DNA from: Vitrella brassicaformis
Taxonomy: Eukaryota > Sar > Vitrellaceae
DNA: 64,000 nt
Reading direction: 5' to 3'
NCBI GenBank assembly: GCA_001179505.1
Contig: CDMY01000308.1
Location: 1 to 64,000, forward strand
The first letter of the stretch is position 1, and each line of letters starts with the position of its first letter. Positions 1-10,443 of this stretch are shown piece after piece. The translations under genes were made by a program, and so were the position numbers. The notes under the pieces are model-generated. The model was not told where the DNA came from. It made no database searches and saw only the letters and a program-made list of their open reading frames with translations.

Positions 1-314
1 AGAGAGGAGAAGAGAAGGAAAGACAAGGAAAGCATTCTGAGGAGACACGATCTTATCAGCCATCACCGAAGTGAGATCTGTGTTGACCACCCTTCATGAT
101 GCCATACATGGACAGAAACAACTTTGACTGACTGGCCAGTCCATCGGTCTTATTAAAGTAAAAGCACTCTTACTCTGGGACTTACCGCCCAGCAGATCCT
201 CTATTCAGCTAACTGCAGGAAAGGTCCTCACCGGCCTTTTTCGCACACTACCCCCTCTTGGGGGCTTCCCGGGGAAAAAGTGCGAGCTTGTAAGAGATCA
301 GTGAAAGCACTTGT
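1..314. other. Left-edge upstream region
   Basis: Opens with a GA-rich tract (about 1-35) and otherwise shows no coding signal. It presumably holds the promoter and 5' UTR of the GH31 gene that starts at 315. No TATA-like or other motif stood out. Confidence 0.4.
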
Positions 315-3300
315 ATGCGACGGCTCCGCTTGCTGTGCACGGTGCTGCTGGTGAGCTGTCCGTGTATCCTCCTGTTGTGGATCTCCACTCACGGCGGACT
401 CAGAAGCTACATCATCCGCCCCATCGACACAGGAGATCATAAGGAGCCAGACAGACCAGGTAAGGTACTCGCACAAACAGGGACAAACAAACAACGCACC
501 GCCATGGTACCCACTGCTTTTATGTGTTCTTGTGTTGCAGATCTGCTCGCGCAAGATGCCCTTCACTTCAGAGGAATGGAGGCTGCCGCTGGCGGCCTCT
601 GTCGCATCAAGCTTCGCTTCCGATTTCAGCACGTGCAAGGCTATGTACTGGTGTCCATCATCGATCCCAACACGACGCACATCGAGTTCGGCAAGGGCAG
701 CTCTGGGCCGTCGGTCGAGGCGCCAATCGAAGCCAGCCCGATGCTATTCGAGCGCAACTTCACTGCCTCACTCATTCACAAGAACGACTGCGCCGTCAGC
801 AGCACGGACAGGTCCATACAGGGAGGGGGCATCAGAGTGCGGGAGAGCGGTGGATGTCTGGAGGTCCATCGATTTGGCAAGAGGGTCACCGAGCTATGTG
901 CAGACGGCTGGGCAGCAGCAGCGACGGAGAAGGGCGGGCTCACAGGTGTCAGGGTGGATGCCGGCGCCTTCAGCCACGCGTATGGTGTGGGGCAGCAGCT
1001 TATGCGAGCAGGGAAGGCTGACGGCGACTGGGTCAAATGGGGCCGATTCGGGTCTGCCGATGAGTTTGGCAATGAGATGAGGAACAACCCTGGCACAGAC
1101 GGAGATACCACGCGAGAGACGACTGGTGAGTGAGGGGATGATTGAGGGGAGGGAAGAGTGTGCTGTGGGTGCATTGAGGCTGTGTTATGTTGTGTGGTGG
1201 TTGAGGTGTGTAGGCAAAGGGGGAATGCTGCAATTCCCATTCCTCTTGGCTCTGCCCAAACCCGGGCACAAGTCTTTCCTCGGCCTTCTACTCGACAACA
1301 CTTACAAACAGTAAGCACATGCACAACGCGCCGGCACACGGTCCAACTCGTGTGTTGATCAATCAGATCATGGGATTTCTCATCGCCAGATTGGTGGACA
1401 ATCGCCACCCCCAACACGCCAGTGCACGTGCCGCATCGTTTGTTCGTCATAGTGGCTGAGCAACCCCTGGATGTGCGGTCGCGCTTCATGCGGCTGGTCG
1501 GCACACCGCCCGTCCCGCCCAGGAAGGCATTTGGACTGGTGAGTGAACATGAGATAGACGAGGGATCTCAAGTATGCACATGTGTGTGTGTGTTGTGTCG
1601 TGTGTCAGTGGATGAGTGAGTATGGATTTGAGTCGTGGGAAGAGGCCGATGCGGTGGTCAAGAGCGTCCGCGACGCTCACATGCCCATCGACGGCATCGT
1701 TCTCGGTAGGCCGGCAGCCCACACGACCGGCACACACGAGGCCGTCCGCATATGTGTCTGTCCACGTGTATCAATCAGATCTTTCTTGGTTCGGGGGCAT
1801 CCGCTCGGGGAGCCCCCAATCGTCCATCGGCGCACTCGACTGGGACACACAGCGATTCCCGGAGCCTCGAGAACACATCGAGGCATATCGCCGAGACGAT
1901 TTGGGTGTCATTGCGATTGAGGAGTCTTACGTGTCTGCGGGCACCCTCACCTACCGGCAGATGAGGGAACAGGGGTACCTTGCTGTCAACTGCAGCGACC
2001 GACACACGCCGATCTCACTGAGCGAGTGAGCAATCATGGATATGCATGGGGGAAATCCATAAGTGTTTGGACGTTCCTGTCTCTCTGTGTGTGTGTGTGT
2101 GTGTGTAAGGTGGTGGGGTGAGGGCTCGATGATAGATTGGACAAACGAGAAAGCGGCGAGGTGGGTGCATGACAACAGGCGATTCCCCAACATCATCAGA
2201 AACGGCGTTCTTGGCCACTGGACGGACCTCGGCGAGCCCTCCAACTACGACAGAATCGCCTGCTACCACGGGGGAAAGCGACACGCAGACGTTCACAACC
2301 TGTAAGCACTCCGACAACCATCCATCCCTCTCTCTCTCTCTATTGTGTCTCTGTCTTTGTGTGTGTGCATCACATAGGTACAACTTCCTATGGCTGCAGA
2401 GTATCTATGAAGGCTATGTGCGCGACCACCGTGACAACAGGACCAGAACCGTCCAGCGGCCCTTCATGCTCTCCCGTGCAGGCACCCTCGGCATCCACCG
2501 GTTCGGTGCGGCCATGTGGAGCGGCGACATCGCCAGCAGGCTCGACGCGCTCGCCATGCACATGCAGGCACAAGCAAACATGGTACGGATGAATGGATGG
2601 ATGGATGGATGGTAGACCGCATGGCAAACACACCCGCCGTTTTTCGGCCATTTTCTGTGTGTGCAGGTGACAGTGGGTATCGACTATTACGGCACTGACA
2701 CAGGCGGCTTCAAGCGATGGTTTCTCCCGAACGACACGGCAACCGTTAAAGACGCCCGGCCGTCTGAGGATGAGATGTTTTCCAAGTGGCTGGCGGCGAG
2801 TGTGTGGTTTGACATCCCCCTGCGTGTGCACACGAGCAACATACGGCAGAACAAGTGTCCCAGTGGCCACAGCAGAAGGGGCTGCACGTACCGGATTTCG
2901 CCTGCAGAGATTGGATGGATCGACAGCAACAGGTAACAATGAGATGGACACATGTCTGTCTGTCTGTCTGTCTGTTCGTGCATTTGTGTGTGTGTGTGGT
3001 TAGGTTCAACATCCGCCAGAGGTATGAGCTGGTACCGTACTTCTACGCCCTTGCTCACCGGGCCTTTCAGCACGGCCTGCCCGTCATCGCGCCACTCTGG
3101 TAACTGGATGCGTTGGTTGACTGAATGACCTCCATGCGTGTGTGTTGGTGCACAGGTATTACTTCCCAGCTGACATGACGGTGCGCCTCATGGCTGGCAG
3201 CCAAAAGATGGTCGGCCCCGACATCATGGTGGCCTTCGCCGCCCGGCACGGCCAGACACACACCGACGTCTACCTCCCTGACCTCCCTCAAGCCGACTCG

Positions 3301-4063
3301 CACTGGCACAGCTACCACCACCCACACACGCCCTTTGCCGGCGGCCAGTGGCTGCGAAACGTCTCCCTGTTCCGTGCTGGAGATGGCGTGTACACCCTCC
3401 CTGCCTACGTGAGGAGCGGGGCGATTCTTCCCATGACGCTGGACCAACAGCAGGGAGGTGTGGGTGAGGGTGGGAGTGTGTCGCTGAGGGTGTTCGCCAG
3501 TCGAGAGGGATCGGAATTCGAGATGGTGGTGGCGGATGATGGGCGCTCTGTGGACCATTACGACACGGACACCAACCGCCCTGTCTATCGCACGTTCGCC
3601 ACACACAAAGAGCAGACGACCGACCTTTCATGTGTGTGTGTATGGCGCGTGTGGCGCGTGTCCATTGCATTGCAGGTTGCGTGCAGTGGTGTCGCAGCGT
3701 TTCGACGGCCCAACAGGAGGAGACGGCACTGTCGGCCAGATCACCATCACACCCGCCACAGCTGACCGACACGCAGCACAAGACGCCACCACCACCCCAA
3801 TGCACATTGAGGTAGTGATTGCGGGCCTCAACAGCACGGCCGCCGGAGCTCGTGTCACTGGTGTGCACCTGATGGGACAAGACAGCAGGTTTGATGCGCT
3901 TGGCGAGCGGACAACAGACAGGCAGCACAGTGCAGAAGAGCTAGGGGGGTGGTGGGAATGGGACGCCGGGAGGGGCGTGCTGACCATTGTCAGTCCGCCT
4001 GTCAGTTTTCGGATGCGCAAGGTGTTCCGTGTGCTGGGGGATGATGGTGTGGGCGGTGGGTGA
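315..4063 (+). CDS. GH31 family glycoside hydrolase (alpha-glucosidase type), membrane-anchored
   Basis: Predicted retaining alpha-glycosidase of family GH31. Twelve exons: 315-459, 541-1125, 1214-1310, 1367-1538, 1609-1705, 1779-2025, 2110-2301, 2378-2582, 2667-2932, 3004-3099, 3156 to about 3593 or 3635, 3676-4063; phases agree at every junction and give about 975-989 aa. A hydrophobic stretch near residues 5-22 after MRRLR looks like a signal anchor, so the enzyme may sit in the endomembrane system. Family hallmarks: WFGG followed by LDWD (exon 6), WTDLGEP with the nucleophile Asp near 2225 (exon 7), MWSGD with the acid/base Asp near 2525 (exon 8), then GIDYYGTDTGGF, and the C-terminal beta-sandwich with VRSGAILP. 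The WTDLGEP/SRAGTLGI pattern looks closer to bacterial GH31 enzymes than to ER glucosidase II. Substrate (alpha-glucan, xyloside or other) cannot be read from sequence. The donor of exon 11 is unresolved. Confidence 0.88.
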
Positions 4064-4240
4064 GGGGGGGAGGGATTGTGTGTGGGGGTGTAGAGCATGT
4101 GATGTGTGTCGGACGGACTCTTTGGTTTGTCCGTCTAAGTACCTTAAGGCCTTAAGGCCTTCCATGTCAGTACGAAAACTGAAAAGGCCGCCGGCCGGTC
4201 GATCGGTCTCTCTGTTTGTTTCTTTGTTGCCTCCACTCGA
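4040..4240 (+). repeat. Dispersed repeat A, copy 1 (overlaps 3' end of GH31 gene)
   Basis: Runs from the last codons of the GH31 gene through a G-rich stretch, a TGTGTCGGAC box, a CCTTAAGGCCTT motif and a GGCCGCC/GGTCTC block. A second copy in the same order and orientation lies at 6270-6435. Copy 1 has a doubled CTTAAGGC element. Confidence 0.75.
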
Positions 4241-4720
4241 TAGACACACACACACACACGCATTCACACACTGCACACGCAGGCCCTCCCTGTTCGTTGA
4301 CACGAGCACACGGTGTGAGAGTGTCTGTCTGTCTGCCACGCACTGCTGCACACCAACCGCATTCACCAAATTCGCAAGCGCTACGCATTAAGTAGGGTTT
4401 AGATCAGCACGTTAGCCGCCGCCCGGCCCCCGTGCAATGGGAAAAGGCCTTCGGAGGCGATCGGTAAAATGCGAGCTTAGAAGTGAGGAGGGGAAAGGCC
4501 AACAGCACCAAACGGATAGATCAGCAGCAGAGAGGCCCGCAGGAAGGCCACACAGGCAGCCAGGAGCAGCCAGAAGGTCAGAAGGTGCCACAGTGGTGAT
4601 TTCTGCTTTCAGAATCGATTTCCGGTGAGTGAGGAGCGTACGTGGAATTTTGAGGTGTCTGCTTGTCTGTCTGTCAGGTCCTTGAGCCACTCACGGCGGC
4701 AAAGCGAGATCCATCCTGAG
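4241..4720. other. Intergenic region with likely 5' UTR of the next gene
   Basis: Holds a CA microsatellite near 4245 and an isolated TAGGGTTTAG motif near 4393. A plausible 5' UTR intron (about 4625-4677, GTGAGT...TCAG) precedes the start codon at 4721. Confidence 0.4.
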
Positions 4721-6090
4721 ATGGCCACTCAGGGCGAGGGCGTTCGCGTGATGCTTGGCAACAAGCATCTCTTCATCAACTCCGAATGGCTCGAGGCCAC
4801 GTGCACCATTGAGCGCAAGGGCAAGGGCGAGACTGAGCTGGAGAAGATCTTCAACAGCGGTGCGAGGGACTTGAGAGGGAGAACCTGGTACGTGAGGACA
4901 CGCAGACAGACAGACAGGCAGGCAGACACGCAGGCGAGCAGATGTCCGTCGGTCAGCCAATGGCGTTTGTGTCCTGTTCGCTCATTCAGGGAATCTGTCA
5001 GGAATGACCCCGATTCATTTCTGGAGCTTAGCTGGACTGGCGAAGATAAAGAGACCACCTACTTCCGCCAATACTACAGGTACGCCAGAAGGGAGAGCGG
5101 GAGGGAAGGGGATGAACAGGAAGGCGAACAGGTGCACGCCGTGGGCCAGCCAGTGTGGGAACGACACACACATGCTGTCTCTCCTTGTCTGTCCCACAGC
5201 AAGGGCACCCCAGTGAGAATCACGGCCGGGACCGGCAAGTACTACATGAAATCGGTGTTTGACGCCGCCGGCATCAAGCTCGACGAGTGGGATTTCGTCA
5301 CCTATGATGGAGTGGACCCAGAGTACGTTCAACGGTGGCTGTCACCCCATGCATCAATGGCTTACTCCTGTGTGTGTTGCTTGAATCGTTTGTGTCTTCC
5401 TTCCAGCCCCTCACCGATTTTATTCTTCATGAGGTCGAAGGAGCGGCTGCAGCAGTGGTGGAGATCTCGTCCAGCGAGCTCGGCATGACGCCTCCTGATG
5501 GGGACCCCAACAATCAGCGGATGGACATCCGCTCCGCCTGGCGACTCTACCGTCCCACCGGCGGATCCGCGACTGTATGGATTGACGGTGCGAGCGGTGC
5601 CGGGCTCCGTCTTTGTCCCTCTCGCTGTCGAGACCTGTGGCCGATGGGGACACAAGTTGGCTCGCTGCCCGCTTCCCGTGGTGAGGAGGATCGGGCGTCG
5701 TTTTATGCGTCCTGTGTGAGCGCCTGTTTGTCGCCCTCGCCCAGTGGAACGCATCTCAGCTCTCCTATCGGGTCCACTATGCGGCGGGGGCGCAGGTCCA
5801 GCAGCGGCAAGTGCCTGTCCTGAGGATGTCATCTCTCGCGGCCCCCTATTGCCCGCATTCCCTATTGCCATAGGTCTCAGCGGCTGCAGCTTTCGTGGTG
5901 AAGATCTCGTCCAGCAAGCGACACGACATCGGCTTGAGGGTCACCGGCAGGCACCCACAATACTGGGTCTTCTCTTGTCTCCCCCGGGATGGCGTCAGAT
6001 GGCTCACCCGCAGTGCGCGTCGCTGTCAACGGACAGCCGGAGACGGAGCTGCAGCGGCCTCTCCTACCGCAGCGGGACACGCAAGGCTAG
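4721..6090 (+). CDS. Unknown protein with duplicated 3' segment
   Basis: I do not recognise this gene. The first exons are clear: 4721-4887, 4990-5079, 5200 to about 5322-5326 and one starting at 5407, all joined by matching phases except the last junction. The protein begins MATQGEGVRVMLGNKH. From about 5440 a segment reading AAAAVVEISSSELG is followed about 430 nt later (near 5875) by a diverged second copy reading AAAAFVVKISSSKR, so the 3' half was built by internal duplication. The second copy shifts frame relative to the best stop candidate (TAG at 6088), so either a further short intron or decay is present. The ISSS...D.GL pattern faintly recalls FAMeT-type (farnesoic acid O-methyltransferase-like) beta-sandwich domains, but that is weak. 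Gene existence is likely; the 3' structure is uncertain. Confidence 0.5.
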
Positions 6091-7871
6091 GAATGAGAGA
6101 GGGAGAGGGGAGGTGTAGGATATGCAAGGGAAGATGTAGAATACAGTCGGTGGTGTTCTTGATGTATATATATGCATTTTTGTTTTATTTGTACAGCCGA
6201 TTTATTTGTACCGACGGTATCGTCAGAAAGTAGCTGACGGTCAACGCATTCACCGTTAACGATTGGATTGGGGGATGGTGCGGGCGGTGGGTGAGGGGGG
6301 GAGGGAGGGACTGTGCGTGGGGGTGTAAAGCATGTGTGTCGGACTGACTCGTTGGTTTGTCCAGGTACCTTAAGGCCTTCCATGTATTTACAAAAAATGA
6401 GAAGGCCGCCTGTCGGTCTCTTCGCTTGTGGCATCGGTAGACACATACACACACGCACACACACGCGCATTCACATACACACACATACACGTGCAATCAT
6501 GCAGGCAAGCAGGCAGGCAGGCAGGCAGCACCAGTGTCTGTCTGTCATCGCTGTGCAGACCTTCTTCCATGCACACACACGCCCATCCATCCAGACTAGC
6601 TGGCAGACCGCCATGAGTCCCTGGGAGAGAGGGAGGGGGGGAGGGAGGGGCATGCACGACACGCGCTTTGGTGCTCTGCTCTTCCTGTCTGTCTGTCTCT
6701 GGTTTATTCTACGCATAACACCACATAGCTTACAGTACATAAAGGGCTGGTGTAATTGCTATCGACACGCACAGAGAGAGAGAGAGAGAGGATGAGAACA
6801 TTCTCAAAAAGCAGGCAGGGCGTCATCGATTCCAGCCAATCCCACCCCACCCCAGCAGCCGTCCGTCCCTTCCTGTCTGTCCTTTCGATCTGTACATGCC
6901 AGCTGGCTGGCCACTATATGCGTGTGTGACGTGTTGTTTGTGCTGCCTGCAGCGCCGCGCACACCGGTAGGTTGGTATTGCCGCTGAGTGAGTGAGATTA
7001 CAAATACCAACATATGGCACGCACAAGTACATTTGTACACTACACGCAGTCGATGAGACGCTATCGACATTACCCCACCTCTAGGCCCCTCTCCCTGCTG
7101 TTCAAAACCTCCCGGAACCCGCGCGCGACCGAACAAATGAATGGAACGTTAGCGAGCATCATGCAAGCAAGCCACACACACGCGCACACACAATCACTCA
7201 CTCACTCATTCACTGTGTCAACAGCTACCAGGCACCCATTAAGACGAGACAGCCACCCCCCATGTGCATGTGCATCTGTGGATGTTCGTGTGGACATATC
7301 CAGGGGAAGAAGAAGACACGTGTGTCAACAGGAGAGAGACACACAAACACTTGGGTGGGCAAGGGGGGTGGACAGAAAGGTGCGGCGAGAGGGGTGGGTG
7401 CAATCAATCCATCCATCCATCCGTCCATGGACACATCAGCCAGCCTTTCAGGCAGGCCCTCAGGCAGACACTCAGGCAGACTACACTCATCTCACTCACG
7501 CACCCACTTCCAAGCTAATCGACCGGCCAATAAGCGTGTGTGCTGTGTGATGTGGAATGTGGTGTTGGTGGCGGGGCGTTCGTGCGATTGCAGCCGCTTC
7601 TTTCTTCACACATTCAGAAAATTAAACTTCAGCAGATCGACCACATCACTCAGTGGCACACAGCACACGGGCATCCACAGATGTCGGGGAGAGGCGGCAG
7701 GAGGCAATAAAGCATCAGACAGACATAGCAGCAGCCAGCAGTCACAAGCAGCAGCAGCAGCAGCAGCATCCATCAATACACCATCCAAGCAAAACACGCA
7801 CACAGAGACAGAGAAGAGAGTGTCCCTCCCCATCCGCCATCCATATCGACACATGCCCCCACCCCCACCCC
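6091..7871. other. Gene-poor, microsatellite-rich interval
   Basis: Contains repeat A copy 2 (6270-6435), CA tracts (6436-6495), a (GCAG)n tract near 6505-6530, a GA tract near 6772-6790, CATC tracts near 7410 and a CAG tract near 7748-7770. Open frames here are low-complexity and lack splice logic; I see no gene. Confidence 0.55.
6270..6435 (+). repeat. Dispersed repeat A, copy 2
   Basis: Matches 4040-4240: the same GGATGGTG.GGGCGGTGGG start, the TGTGTCGGAC box, the CCTTAAGGCCTTCCATGT core and the GAAGGCCGCC end. The left part corresponds to the last codons and stop region of the GH31 gene, so the copied unit includes a scrap of coding sequence. Confidence 0.75.
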
Positions 7872-9857
7872 CTATTGACGTGTGGTCTCGCCATTGGTCG
7901 CCGCCTGCGCATATCCCTCCACCATTTCGGCGGCAATGTCAGCGGCAGATGCGCCCTTGCCGGTCTTGCCGGGCTTCCCAGGCAGCTTCGTCTTCTTGGG
8001 GCCTTTCTTCTTCTTGGATGGGCCGCCCTTGCCCGGACCTGATGCACACACAACACACGCGCAGAAAGAGACGGAGAGAAGAATGGTGCAAATGGGTGGG
8101 TGCATGGCTGTGTGTGGGTGCTTGTGTACGTGTCTTATCGTCCTCATCGGTGGGTATCTCCACTGCACACACACAGACACACACACAGACACACACATGG
8201 ATGGATGAGGGAGGACACACACCGTTGTCTTGTCCCTCCTCCCTGCCGAAGGTACCGATCTCGTCGGGCAGTTTCTTCTCGACAGCCTTCTTGGGTTTGT
8301 GTGTGTCGCCTCGCTCGGAGAGGACGAGAGCCAGGTGTCCCGGCTCGGTGATGAACACATTGGACGCGTTGAACTGGGCGTGGTTTAGCGAGTAGGTGTG
8401 CTTGGCCACCTCCCACCGCTTCCGATTCACACCCGGGCCGTCAAAGTCCTCTTGCCAATGGAACACAAACGAGCCTGCACCAGACGCCACCACACACACA
8501 CAGATGTCCGTCCCTCGTTTCTCTCCTCCCTTCGTCAAGGCGTACTCGTCTCGTTGTCGTAGGTGTAGGTGCGTATCCAGTCATAGTAAGGCCCCGCTGG
8601 CAATGCGGCCTTGCTCGTGTCGTCGAAGATGCCTGCCCAGTATTCTGCCCACGGCGAGACGGCCGGGTGCGGCTCAAGCGGCCAGTGGGACGCCCGCAGG
8701 TTCATCGGCTCATTGAGGGCGTTGACCTGCGGATTGCACTTGGAGTTGGGCGGCTTCCCCCAGGCAGGACACGCCGTCTCACGTCGGATCTGGAAGCCGT
8801 CGATGAACCTGACTCAACAAACCACACACACACACACACGACGGTGAGGAAAAGGCCGCTTGTGCATTGGTCCATCTATCCATCAATCTACTCACTCACC
8901 AGGCAATGTAGGCAGGCGTCCACTCGATGGTGAAGATGTGGAAGCGCCCCCTCACATAAGTGCCCTGCACGGCCTTGGGGATCTCTGGTGCAGGGAAGAA
9001 CTCCTCAGCCAGCATGCGCTCCTCAGGTGTGCCCGTGATGAGGTTTGTCTGGATCGGCGCGAAGGGGTGCGCCCCGCCCCCGTGGACCTCGAAGTCGATC
9101 TCCGCCCAGTTCTCGCCAGCGATCTTGTCGCTCTCATTCTTGTAGAGGAAGAACGTGGCCAGCGTGCCGTTGTGGTAGATGTTGGGGTACATCCGCGTCT
9201 CGAACCGGCCGTAAAGGAAGAGCTCGTGCGAGGCCACCTCGCCGGACGCATAGTCCCTTCCGCACTCGCCAGTGCAGGTGCCCTCACCCCCAGGCAATGT
9301 GCAGTGGCAGGTCGGCAGCAGTGGGGGAGGGGCAGGCGGGCCGTTCGCGGCCTGGGTGTCCTGCGCGGGCTCTTTTTCTTCTTCTTCTGCTGCTGCTGGC
9401 GGCTGCTCTGCCTCTGCCTCATTGGCCAGTACAACATCGTCATCCTGGACGACCTCATTGATGTCTTCAATGTCGCCGGGGATAGGGTTGATCTGCTCGG
9501 TGTTGACTTCGGTGCTGTCTTGTTTTTGCTGCTGCTGCTGCTTCTGCTCGTCATCAGCCACACTCCCATGGGCCTCCTGTTTGCTGGCTGCACCGCCCGA
9601 GGGCTTGAAGTCGATTTCTGCCTTTGGGTTCTTCAGAAGCGCCTCAAACAGCTCCTTCTTGCTCGTCACCGTGGCCACTGGAGCACGCAACTGACGCTCA
9701 CGCCCACCTGCTGCGGACCTGAACACACACACACACACACGGAGAGAGGCTCAAAACCACCGCGACCCACTGGTGCGATTGGTGACCTGCTGAGGTGGTC
9801 TGCAGCCTGTGCGAGCCCCCCCAGGGCGAGGAGTGCGATCACAGCGACGGTCTTCAT
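7872..9857 (-). CDS. Secreted GH16 beta-glucanase with circularly permuted catalytic domain
   Basis: Six exons (9857-9787, 9718-8900, 8808-8546, 8474-8223, 8162-8130, 8038-7872); all phases agree and the product is 534 aa. It starts with a signal peptide (MKTVAVIALLALGGLAQA), then an acidic Gln/Glu/Pro-rich linker. The catalytic core follows: YGRFETRM, then the GH16 active-site motif EIDFE (about 9080-9094), then IEWTP and YDWIRTY, which is normally the C-terminal end of a GH16 domain. The piece that normally opens the fold (HWQEDFDGPGVNRKRW...LALVLSERG, about 8470-8300) comes after it. This order is the one known from the Fibrobacter succinogenes 1,3-1,4-beta-glucanase, a natural circular permutant. 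The tail is Lys/Gly-rich (KKKKGPKKTK). Expected to hydrolyse beta-1,3-1,4 or beta-1,3 glucan outside the cell; possibly of bacterial origin by transfer. Confidence 0.9.
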
Positions 9858-10443
9858 CGCTGCCACCTCCCGCCGAAACGAAAAATGCCCTGTCCTTCTC
9901 CCTTTGTCTGCGCCTCGACCTGCCTCGTTGCCAGCTGCCGCTCTCGTCGTCGGGCTGACTGACTTTTGCAGCCGCGCCCTGCCTGCCTCGACAGCTGACA
10001 AACTTTGCTGGTGGGATCTCTTCCGGCGGTTGCAACCGAAGCTTCCAACGGCTGCTGAAATAGTGGGCTGGAGCGTGCTGTTATCTTTTCTCCGAGCGAC
10101 AGCACAACCAGCCATCCATGCGGACAGCACAGACATCACACGCAGAGAGACAGGGACGGGACGTCTCGATAGCTGTCAACGTCGGGGGTGTTCGTTTTCA
10201 AGCGTCTTCGTTCATTCTCTCGATATGCGATATGAGTCTGTCCCACCCCACCCCCAGCCAGCCAACACCATTATCGCTTCATGCACCCATGCATCCATCA
10301 ACCAAGAGATTCTCCTCTCGAGCATCATCCCGCAAGACAGACAGACAGCCACAGAGACAGCCTGACAACTGACCCCACTCTCACAAGTAACCCGCCCCAC
10401 CCATCCGTTTCTCTCTGCTCCGCCCACCCACCCATCCAGTGAG
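9858..10443. other. Upstream region of glucanase and 3' flank of ankyrin gene
   Basis: About 590 nt without a supported gene. It should contain the glucanase promoter (right of 9857 on the minus strand) and the 3' UTR of the gene ending at 10444. No clear regulatory motif seen. Confidence 0.4.

Noticed and set aside
7262-10365. Long plus-strand open frames at 7262-8395 and 8860-10365
   Set aside because: They are antisense to the phase-consistent GH16 gene and dominated by Ser/Arg/His low-complexity sequence.
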